A stretch of 8,094 nt of DNA from Candidatus Rokuibacteriota bacterium. Lineage in GTDB: Bacteria > Methylomirabilota > Methylomirabilia > Rokubacteriales > CSP1-6. The number at the start of each line of letters is the position of its first letter. Positions within the stretch are counted from its first letter, which is position 1. Where the stretch lies: positions 1 to 8,094 of the forward strand of contig QHRT01000307.1 in NCBI GenBank assembly GCA_003220195.1. The letters are read 5' to 3'. The notes under the pieces are model-generated. The model was not told where the DNA came from, ran no database searches, and saw nothing but the letters and a program-made list of their open reading frames with translations. This document shows positions 1 to 5,657 of the stretch, piece by piece. The position numbers and the translations under genes are program-made.

Positions 1-2043
1 CACGTCGGCGATCCGGTCGCCGTGGTGATCGCCGACAGCCAGGGCGCGGCGACGGACGCCGCGGAGAAGGTGCGGGTCGACTGGGAACCGCTGCCGACGG
101 TCACGGCGACCGAGAATGCCGCCAAACCAGGCGGCCCGACGATCCACGCGGCCGCTCCGGGCAACGTCGCGTTCAAGTGGGCCCTCGGAGATGCCGCGGC
201 GACGGACGCCGCGTTCAAGAACGCCGCGGTGACCCTCAAGAAGCGCATCGTGAACCAGCGGCTGGTGGCGAACGCGATGGAGCCGCGCGCCTGCATCGCG
301 CGCTACGAGGATGCGACCGGAGAGCTCACGCTCTGGATCACGTCGCAGAACCCGCACGTGCACCGGTTGCTCATGTGCGCCTTCGTGCTCGGCATTCCCG
401 AGCACAAGGTCCGCGTGATCGCGCCGGACGTCGGTGGGGGCTTCGGCTCCAAGATCTTCCTCTACAACGAGGAGGTCGTGTGCTCCTGGGCGTCGCGCCA
501 GCTCAAACGGCCGGTCCGGTGGACGGGCCGCGAGGCCTATCTGACCGACGCGCACGGCCGCGATCACGTGACCGATGCCGAGGTGGCGCTCGCGCGCGAC
601 GGCAAGATCCTCGGGCTCAGGGTCAAGACGACGGCCAACATGGGCGCGTATCTGTCCACGTTCGCGCCGGCGATCCCGACGTTCCTCTACGGCACGCTCC
701 TGAACGGCGTGTACTCGATCGGCGCCATCCACGTCGACGTCACCGGCGTCTTCACCAACACGACGGCCGTCGACGCGTACCGCGGCGCCGGCCGACCGGA
801 AGCCTGCTACGTGCTGGAGCGGATCGTCGATGCGGGAGCCCGCGCGCTCGGCATGGATGCGGCCGAGATCCGCCGGAAGAACTTCATCCCGAAATTCGCG
901 AACGGGTTCCAGACGCTGGTCGCGGTCACGTACGACAGCGGCGACTATGCCGCAGCGTTCGACAAGCTGCTCCAGATGCTCGACTACAAGAAATTCCGGA
1001 CCGAGCAGGAGCAGGCGCGGAAGCAGGGGCGATTGCTCGGCATCGGCTTCTCGACGTACATCGAGGCGTGCTCGATCGCCCCGTCCAAGGTCGTGGGTGC
1101 GCTCGGGGCGGGCGCCGGGCTGTACGAGTCGGGAAAAGTCCGCGTCCACCCGACCGGGATGGTCACCGTCTATACGGGCTCGCATTCGCACGGGCAGGGA
1201 CACGAGACGACGTTCGCGCAGCTGGTCGCCGACGAGCTCGGAATCCCGATGGAGCACGTGGAGATCGTGCACGGCGACACCGGCTCCATTCCCTTCGGCA
1301 TGGGCACCTACGGGAGCCGCTCGGCGTCGGTCGGCGGCACGGCGATCTTGATGTCGCTCAGGAAGATCAAGGAGAAGGGCAAGCTGATCGCTGCGCACCT
1401 GCTCGAGGCGTCGCCGAAGGACATGGAGTACGCGAACGGGCAATTCCAGGTCAAAGGCGTGCCGGGCAAGTCCGTGCCGTTCGGCGCGGTCTCGCTCACC
1501 GCGTACGTCCCGCACAACTATCCCGATGGCCTCGAGCCTGGACTCGAGGAGACGAGCTTCTACGATCCATCGAACTTCTGCTTCCCCTTCGGCGCTCACG
1601 CCTGTGTGGTCGAGGTCGACCGCGACACCGGCAGCGTGAAGATCGTGAGATACCTCGCGGTCGACGACGTCGGCAACGTCATCAACCCGATGATCGTGGA
1701 CGGCATGGTGCACGGCGGAATCGCGCAAGGCGTCGGGCAGGCGCTCTGCGAGGGCGCCGTCTACGACGACGCCTCCGGGCAGCTCGTCACGGCCAGCATG
1801 ATGGACTACGCGCTGCCGAAGGCGGACATGCTGCCGTCCTACGAAACCGATCGCACCGTCACGCCAACCCCGGTGAATCCGCTGGGCGTGAAGGGAGCGG
1901 GAGAAACCGGCACGATCGCCGCCACGCCGGCGGTGATGAACGCCGTGGTCGACGCGCTGGCCCCGCTCGGCATCGATCACATCGAGGCCATGCCGCTCAC
2001 GGCCGAGCGCGTGTGGAAGACCATCGGGCCCCGCAAGGCCTGA
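1..2043 (+). CDS. coxL: Molybdenum hydroxylase large subunit, form II CoxL-like (5' partial)
   Basis: This is the catalytic subunit that binds the molybdopterin cytosine dinucleotide cofactor in the xanthine dehydrogenase / CO dehydrogenase family. The frame is open from base 1 and the first codons read HVGDPVAVVIADS, an internal motif of the family. The gene therefore starts upstream, and the GTG at 22 is not its start. About 680 codons are visible against roughly 780-800 in the family, so about 100 N-terminal residues are missing. Visible motifs are VGGGFGSK (430-453), AYRGAGRPEA (775-804) and GVKGAGETG (1885-1911), whose Glu at 1903-1905 matches the family's catalytic glutamate. AYRGAGR marks form II. 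The Cys that holds copper in true CO dehydrogenases (AYRCSFR) is absent, so the substrate may be an aldehyde, purine or N-heterocycle. The gene ends 24 bases before the FAD subunit and is clearly in its operon. Confidence 0.95.
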   Translation, partial: HVGDPVAVVIADSQGAATDAAEKVRVDWEPLPTVTATENAAKPGGPTIHAAAPGNVAFKWALGDAAATDAAFKNAAVTLKKRIVNQRLVANAMEPRACIARYEDATGELTLWITSQNPHVHRLLMCAFVLGIPEHKVRVIAPDVGGGFGSKIFLYNEEVVCSWASRQLKRPVRWTGREAYLTDAHGRDHVTDAEVALARDGKILGLRVKTTANMGAYLSTFAPAIPTFLYGTLLNGVYSIGAIHVDVTGVFTNTTAVDAYRGAGRPEACYVLERIVDAGARALGMDAAEIRRKNFIPKFANGFQTLVAVTYDSGDYAAAFDKLLQMLDYKKFRTEQEQARKQGRLLGIGFSTYIEACSIAPSKVVGALGAGAGLYESGKVRVHPTGMVTVYTGSHSHGQGHETTFAQLVADELGIPMEHVEIVHGDTGSIPFGMGTYGSRSASVGGTAILMSLRKIKEKGKLIAAHLLEASPKDMEYANGQFQVKGVPGKSVPFGAVSLTAYVPHNYPDGLEPGLEETSFYDPSNFCFPFGAHACVVEVDRDTGSVKIVRYLAVDDVGNVINPMIVDGMVHGGIAQGVGQALCEGAVYDDASGQLVTASMMDYALPKADMLPSYETDRTVTPTPVNPLGVKGAGETGTIAATPAVMNAVVDALAPLGIDHIEAMPLTAERVWKTIGPRKA

Positions 2044-2051
2044 AGGAAATA

Positions 2052-2057
2052 GAGGAG
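2052..2057 (+). promoter_or_regulatory. Ribosome binding site of coxM
   Basis: GAGGAG lies 10 bases upstream of the ATG at 2068, in the 24-base gap after the large-subunit stop. It is a clear Shine-Dalgarno sequence and fixes the coxM start. Confidence 0.7.
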
Positions 2058-2067
2058 AGAAAGCGCC

Positions 2068-2937
2068 ATGTACCCAGCCGCGTTCGACTATCACGCCCCT
2101 TCGAGTGTCGCCGAAGTGCTCGGCCTGCTCGGTCGCCTCGGCGACGACGCGAAGGTGCTGGCCGGTGGGCACAGCCTGGTCCCGATGATGAAGCTCCGCC
2201 TCGCGCAGCCGAAGCACGTGATCGACCTCAAGAAGGTGCCCGGTCTGGCGGGGATCAAGGAAGAAGGCGGCGCGCTCGTCATCGGCGCGCTCACCACCCA
2301 CTGGCAGGTGGAGTCGTCGCCGATCGTCCGCGAGAAGTGCCCGGTGCTCTCCGACACCGCGGGCGTGATCGGAGATCCCGCCGTCCGGAACCTCGGCACC
2401 ATGGGCGGCGCGCTGGCGCACGCCGATCCCGCGGCCGACTATCCGGCGACGATGATCGCGCTCGGCGCCGAGATGATCTGCGAGGGACCGAAAGGTCGGC
2501 GGACCGTCAAGGTCGACGACTGGTTCAAGGGCCTCATGTCGACGGCTCTCGCCGAGAACGAGCTGCTGGTCCAGGTGAGAATTCCGGCGACTCCGGCGGG
2601 GACCGGGGGCGCTTACTTGAAGTTCCCTCATCCCGCGTCACGCTTCGCGGTCGTCGGCGTGGCGGCGGTCGTCACGCTGGACGGCAAGGGCGTGTGCACG
2701 AAGGCGAGCGTCGGCCTGACCGGCGCCGGCACGCACGCGGTGCGGGCGAAGGGCGTCGAGGGCGGGCTCACGGGCAAGGCGCTCGATGCCGCGACGATCG
2801 AGGCGGCCGCGCAGAAGGGCGCCGACGGTGTCGACGTGCAGGCGGATCTCCAGGGCTCCGTCGAGTACAAGGCCCACCTGTGCCGCGTGTTCGCGCGGCG
2901 GGCGGTGGAAGCAGCGGCCAAACGCGCGAGGCCCTGA
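2068..2937 (+). CDS. coxM: Molybdenum hydroxylase FAD-binding medium subunit (CoxM-like)
   Basis: This 289-residue protein is the flavoprotein subunit. In the family it passes electrons from the [2Fe-2S] subunit through FAD to the acceptor, and it works in a cytoplasmic L-M-S complex. Its length is normal for CoxM (about 280-300). Two FAD-contacting motifs are present: AGGHS (residues 32-36, followed by LVPMMKLR) and TMGG (111-114, followed by ALAHADPAADYP). The C-terminal CO_deh_flav_C-type region ends with the usual SVEYKAHLCRVFARRAV (264-280). The ATG at 2068 follows a GAGGAG site and precedes the family-typical opening MYPAAFDYHAP. The order large-then-medium is that of form II (S-L-M) operons, so the small subunit should lie upstream of the window. 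Nothing looks damaged. The physiological electron acceptor cannot be read from the sequence. Confidence 0.95.
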   Translation: MYPAAFDYHAPSSVAEVLGLLGRLGDDAKVLAGGHSLVPMMKLRLAQPKHVIDLKKVPGLAGIKEEGGALVIGALTTHWQVESSPIVREKCPVLSDTAGVIGDPAVRNLGTMGGALAHADPAADYPATMIALGAEMICEGPKGRRTVKVDDWFKGLMSTALAENELLVQVRIPATPAGTGGAYLKFPHPASRFAVVGVAAVVTLDGKGVCTKASVGLTGAGTHAVRAKGVEGGLTGKALDAATIEAAAQKGADGVDVQADLQGSVEYKAHLCRVFARRAVEAAAKRARP

Positions 2938-2970
2938 TCCGCAGCAAGAATCTCGCTCTGCTCTTGATCG

Positions 2971-2999
2971 TCGAAGGGGGCCATCGAGGCCCCCTTCGA
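2971..2999 (+). terminator. Perfect hairpin between coxM and mocA, possible terminator
   Basis: The arms TCGAAGGGGGCC (2971-2982) and GGCCCCCTTCGA (2988-2999) are perfectly complementary over 12 bp, around the loop ATCGA. The hairpin lies in the 82-base gap, 33 bases after the coxM stop. No run of T follows on either strand, so it is not a textbook intrinsic terminator. It may be an attenuator, or a 3' stabiliser that keeps structural-gene message more abundant than the downstream maturation genes. The structure is seen directly; the role is inference. Confidence 0.55.
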
Positions 3000-3019
3000 G
3001 CGTCCACGCTTGTTCAGCC

Positions 3020-3589
3020 ATGATCGTCGCGATCGTGCTGGCCGCCGGGCTCAGCCGGCGGATGGGGAAGCGTAAACTCCTGCTCGAGCTCGAGGGACGA
3101 TCGATCATACGGTGGTCGGTGGAGGCCGTTCGTCGCGAGGTGGACCGGGTCGTTGTCGTCGTCGGGCCCGGCGATTCCGAGGTGAGGGCGGCGCTCGAAG
3201 ATCTCGGCGTGACCTTCGCCGTCAATCCGCATCCCGAAGCGGGGCAGGGGACGTCGATCGCGTCCGGAGTCGAGGCGCTCGACCCAGGAACGCGCGCCGT
3301 CCTGGTCGCGCTCGGAGATCAGCCACGGCTGCCGAGCGACGTGATCCCGGCGCTGCGCGAGGCGTTCGAGCGCACCGGCCAAAGCGTGATCGCGCCGGTG
3401 TATCGCGGCACGCAGGGCACGCCGGTGCTGTTCGGCGCCGACGTCGTTCCCGAGCTCCGGTCGCTCACCGGTGATGCCGGCGCGCGATCGGTCGTGCGGC
3501 GCGATGCCTCGCGTGTGGAGCTGGTATCGTTCGATCTGCCGATGCCGCTCGACATCGACACTCCCGAGGATTACGCGAGGCTCGTGTAA
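3020..3589 (+). CDS. mocA: Molybdenum cofactor cytidylyltransferase (MocA-like)
   Basis: This 189-residue nucleotidyltransferase (NTP_transf_3 / MobA-MocA family) is inferred to join CTP to molybdopterin, making the cytosine dinucleotide cofactor used by the hydroxylase encoded upstream. It opens with LAAGLSRRMGKRK (residues 7-19), the nucleotide-binding loop. LAAG rather than LAGG favours the CTP-using MocA type over the GTP-using MobA type. GQGTSIASG (75-83), the metal-binding GDQP (99-102), GTPVLF (133-138) and DIDTPEDY (178-185) complete the family pattern. The ATG at 3020 places the P-loop at residue 7, as in homologues; the longer upstream open frame is Arg-rich shadow coding inside coxM. 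No strong ribosome binding site is seen. It follows a hairpin and ends 16 bases before the AAA+ gene. Its usual partner domain, a molybdopterin-binding domain, is encoded separately at 6769-7809. Confidence 0.93.
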   Translation: MIVAIVLAAGLSRRMGKRKLLLELEGRSIIRWSVEAVRREVDRVVVVVGPGDSEVRAALEDLGVTFAVNPHPEAGQGTSIASGVEALDPGTRAVLVALGDQPRLPSDVIPALREAFERTGQSVIAPVYRGTQGTPVLFGADVVPELRSLTGDAGARSVVRRDASRVELVSFDLPMPLDIDTPEDYARLV

Positions 3590-3605
3590 GGTAGAATCGT
3601 CAGCC

Positions 3606-4070
3606 ATGCGTGACGAAATCCGGACAATCCAGGCACTGATGGAAGAGGCGCAGTATGTCACCGATGCGCCGGTGGCGACGGCGGTGCATCTCGCGATGAC
3701 CCTCCGCAAGCCCCTCCTGATCGAAGGCCACGCCGGGGTGGGCAAGACGGAAGTCGCGAAGGTGATGGCGCGGATGCTCCACACCAACCTGATTCGCCTG
3801 CAGTGTTACGAAGGGCTCGACGCGGCGACGGCGCTCTACGAATGGAACTATCAGAAGCAGCTCCTGCACATCAAGCTCGGCGAGAATTCCCATCGCGCGC
3901 TCGGTGAAAAGGAGCACGAGATCTTTTCGGAGCCGTTTTGCTCGTGGACGAGGTCGACCGATCCGACGAGGAGTTCGAGGCGTTCATGCTCGAGATCTTC
4001 GCGGACTGGCAGGTCACCATTCCGGAGATCGGCACGATCAAGGCCACGCATCCGCCGCACGTGGTGCTGA
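3606..4070 (+). CDS. MoxR/CoxD AAA+ ATPase, N-terminal fragment with out-of-frame tail
   Basis: As written, this frame gives 154 residues. Residues 1-111 are genuine ATPase sequence: the helical start MRDEIRTIQALMEEAQYV, Walker A GHAGVGKT (41-48), the CYEGLDAATALYEWNY block (67-82) typical of the CoxD branch of MoxR, and EHEIFSEPF (103-111). After the TTT at 3936-3938 the reading leaves the true frame. The last 43 residues are Ser/Arg-rich, as expected of GC-rich DNA read out of frame, and match nothing in the family. The ATG at 3606 follows the mocA stop by 16 bases. Only a weak AAGG precedes it, but a TAGAAT box ends 8 bases upstream. Without Walker B this fragment should not hydrolyse ATP. 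Confidence 0.7.
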   Translation: MRDEIRTIQALMEEAQYVTDAPVATAVHLAMTLRKPLLIEGHAGVGKTEVAKVMARMLHTNLIRLQCYEGLDAATALYEWNYQKQLLHIKLGENSHRALGEKEHEIFSEPFCSWTRSTDPTRSSRRSCSRSSRTGRSPFRRSARSRPRIRRTWC

Positions 4071-4441
4071 CCTCGAACCGTACGCGCGAATTGTCCGATG
4101 CGCTGCGCCGGAGGTGTCTCTATCTCTGGATCGACTACCCGGCGTTCGACAAGGAACTGCGGATCGTTCAGCGAAAAGTGCCCGGTCTCGACGAACGGCT
4201 CGCGCGCGAGATCGCGCGCTTCATGGAACACCTCCGTCGGATGCGGCTCGGGAAGGTGCCGGGCGTCGCCGAGACGCTCGACTGGGCGCAGGCGCTCGCC
4301 GTCATCCACGCGGACCATCTCGACGAAGAGGTCGTGGCGGAGACGCTCGGCTGCATCATGAAGGACGCCGACGACATGAAGAGGTTCCGCGCGGAGATGG
4401 CGAAGACCGGCCTCGGCCAGTTCCTGTCCGTTCAGGGATAA
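3938..4441 (+). CDS. MoxR/CoxD AAA+ ATPase, C-terminal fragment
   Basis: The open frame contains LLVDEVDRSDEEFEAF, which is Walker B with its catalytic Glu. It continues with VTIPEIGTIKA, sensor 1 in VVLTSNRTREL (about residues 42-52 counted from the TTG at 3938), the arginine block DALRRRCLYLWIDYP (54-68) and a helical lid domain ending QFLSVQG. The true frame extends back a few codons (reading A-V-L-L from 3932). The TTG at 3938 is only the first formal start codon. No ribosome binding site precedes it, so independent translation is doubtful. It ends 17 bases before the VWA gene, as expected of the coxD-coxE arrangement. Confidence 0.7.
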   Translation: MLVDEVDRSDEEFEAFMLEIFADWQVTIPEIGTIKATHPPHVVLTSNRTRELSDALRRRCLYLWIDYPAFDKELRIVQRKVPGLDERLAREIARFMEHLRRMRLGKVPGVAETLDWAQALAVIHADHLDEEVVAETLGCIMKDADDMKRFRAEMAKTGLGQFLSVQG

Positions 4442-4458
4442 CCGCCGGATCGCGGGCG

Positions 4459-5604
4459 ATGCCGGCGCGCACACTCACGACAGCCGTCATCCGCTTCGCG
4501 GCTCTTCTCCGCCGCCACGGCCTTCCCGTGACGCTGAGTCAAGCGGCGGACGCGGCGCGGGCGCTCGACCACCTCGACCTCGGCGACCGCGGCGAGCTCC
4601 ATCTGGCGTTCAGAACGCTGCTGGTCGGGCGCCCCGAGGACTATCCGGTCTACGATCGTTGCTTCGACGAATTCTGGCGTGCCGGACTCGACGCCGAGGC
4701 CGTGCTGCCAGGGCTCCTGTCCATGTCTCCCGCGGAGATCTCGGAGTCGACGGCGTCGGCCAAGTCCGAGGGTCAGAAGCGCGAGACGCTGGCGCTGGAG
4801 ACGTGGGGAGAGGAGGAGAGCACCGAAGCCGGTGAGCCGCTGTCGGTGCCTGGAGTCTCGGATCGCGAGAGCCTCATGGGCCAGGACTTCTCGACGTTCA
4901 CCACGGACCAGCTCGACGAGGTGTTCCGCCTGACGATCCAGATCGCCCGACGCCTCGCGCGGAGGATCAGTCGCCGTCGACGCCCCGTGCGTCGGCGCGG
5001 GCGCATCGATCTGCGGCGGACGTTGCGCGCGAACCTGACGCGCGCCGATCTGATCGAGCTCAGGTTTCGCCAGCGGAAACGCCGCAAGGTGAGGCTGGTC
5101 CTGCTCTGCGACGTGTCGGGCTCGATGGACCTCTACAGCCGGTTCCTGCTGCAGTTCCTCTTCGCCGTGCAGAACGTCTTCGGCCGTGTCGAGACGTTCA
5201 CGTTCTCGACGCGGCTCACTCGCGTGACCGAGTATCTCCGCTCGCGCTCGTACCGACAGGTGCTGCGGCGTCTCACCGACGTGCGCGACTGGTCCGGAGG
5301 CACGCGCATCGGGGAATCGCTCGCCGAGTTCAACCGCGAGTGGCCGTCGCTCGTCGACCGGCGCACGATCGTCATCATGCTGTCGGACGGCTGGGACACC
5401 GGCGACCCCGACGTGCTGGCGACGGAGCTGATGAGGATCCGGCGTCGCGCCGGACGGCTGATCTGGCTCAATCCGCTGCTCGGGAATCCTTCGTACGAAC
5501 CTTTGACCCGGGGGATGGCGGCGGCGTTGCCGCTCGTGGATCACTTCGCCGCGGCGCACAACCTGGCGTCGCTGCGCGACCTCGCGAGGGAACTCACGGT
5601 GTAA
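4459..5604 (+). CDS. coxE: VWA domain protein, CoxE-like
   Basis: This 381-residue protein belongs to the CoxE-like family of von Willebrand factor A proteins. They partner MoxR ATPases, and in CO-dehydrogenase clusters the pair is implicated in maturing the Mo active site. Residues 1-90 form an N-terminal helical region (FAALLRRHGLPVTLSQAADAARAL, broken here as FAALLRRHGL then PVTLSQAADAARAL). An acidic linker (about 104-126) and a very Arg-rich segment (about 164-210) follow. The VWA domain then carries a complete metal-ion-dependent adhesion site: DVSGSM (218-223), Thr282 in SGGTRIGESL, and Asp310 in MLSDGWD. The end NLASLRDLARELTV is family-typical. No signal peptide is visible, so it should be cytoplasmic. 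The ATG at 4459 was chosen because it lies 17 bases after the ATPase stop and begins the conserved N-terminus; its ribosome binding site is weak. Its obligate partner gene is the disrupted one just upstream. Confidence 0.9.
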   Translation: MPARTLTTAVIRFAALLRRHGLPVTLSQAADAARALDHLDLGDRGELHLAFRTLLVGRPEDYPVYDRCFDEFWRAGLDAEAVLPGLLSMSPAEISESTASAKSEGQKRETLALETWGEEESTEAGEPLSVPGVSDRESLMGQDFSTFTTDQLDEVFRLTIQIARRLARRISRRRRPVRRRGRIDLRRTLRANLTRADLIELRFRQRKRRKVRLVLLCDVSGSMDLYSRFLLQFLFAVQNVFGRVETFTFSTRLTRVTEYLRSRSYRQVLRRLTDVRDWSGGTRIGESLAEFNREWPSLVDRRTIVIMLSDGWDTGDPDVLATELMRIRRRAGRLIWLNPLLGNPSYEPLTRGMAAALPLVDHFAAAHNLASLRDLARELTV

Positions 5605-5617
5605 GCGCGCCGCCGCG

Positions 5618-5647
5618 TTGTCGTTTGTCGATCGGCGAGCGTATCAT
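5618..5647 (+). promoter_or_regulatory. Possible promoter before the xdhC-type gene
   Basis: TTGTCG (5618-5623) and TATCAT (5642-5647) are separated by 18 bases and resemble -35 and -10 boxes (4 of 6 and 5 of 6 matches to the sigma70-type consensus). They lie in the only larger gap of the second half of the cluster. A transcript starting about 7 bases downstream would begin just before the GTG at 5658. Short AT-rich matches also arise by chance, so this is weak. Confidence 0.2.
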
Positions 5648-5652
5648 GGAGG
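5648..5652 (+). promoter_or_regulatory. Ribosome binding site deciding the GTG start at 5658
   Basis: GGAGG lies 5 bases before the GTG at 5658. The alternative ATG at 5646 overlaps this motif and has no comparable site of its own, which favours the GTG. Confidence 0.5.
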
Positions 5653-5657
5653 GTGCC

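Larger units (their letters stand above)
3606..4441 (+). pseudogene. coxD: MoxR/CoxD-type AAA+ ATPase, disrupted by deletion with frame change
   Basis: The locus as a whole encodes a MoxR-family AAA+ ATPase like CoxD, which in CO-dehydrogenase clusters works with the VWA protein CoxE to mature the Mo site. Two consecutive pieces match the family end to end but lie in different frames. Residues 1-111 contain Walker A. From about 3932-3938 the frame one base back contains Walker B, sensor 1 and the C-terminal lid. Homologues carry roughly 15-20 further residues between the FSE motif and Walker B (a stretch like RFLLRRPLLQAL), and these are missing here. A simple one-base slip therefore does not restore the gene. 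Joined, the pieces give about 278 residues; adding the missing segment gives about 295, the usual size. This is either a real deletion or an assembly collapse. The neighbours look intact, which makes an assembly error a serious possibility. Confidence 0.75.

Noticed and set aside
22..2043. GTG at 22 as the true start of the large subunit
   Set aside because: The frame is open to base 1 and the residues before it (HVGDPVA) already match an internal family motif, so the gene is simply cut by the window edge.
177..3023. Very long open frame (948 codons) overlapping coxL and coxM on the + strand
   Set aside because: Its translation is Arg/Gly/Ala-rich without domains, while the overlapped frames carry clear catalytic motifs. 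Long shadow frames are expected in GC-rich coding DNA.
3571..3597. Full sigma70-type promoter before the ATPase gene (TTACGC, then TAGAAT)
   Set aside because: The -35 match is only about 2 of 6 and the spacing is 15. Only the TAGAAT box is worth noting.
3930..3943. Programmed -1 frameshift at the TTTT in the ATPase gene
   Set aside because: There is no canonical slippery heptamer in phase, and a slip would not restore the missing 15-20 residues before Walker B.
4432..5559. Long minus-strand open frame (375 codons) opposite the VWA gene
   Set aside because: It is a shadow of the CoxE frame: it shows no recognisable motif and covers the VWA domain, whose MIDAS residues are conserved.
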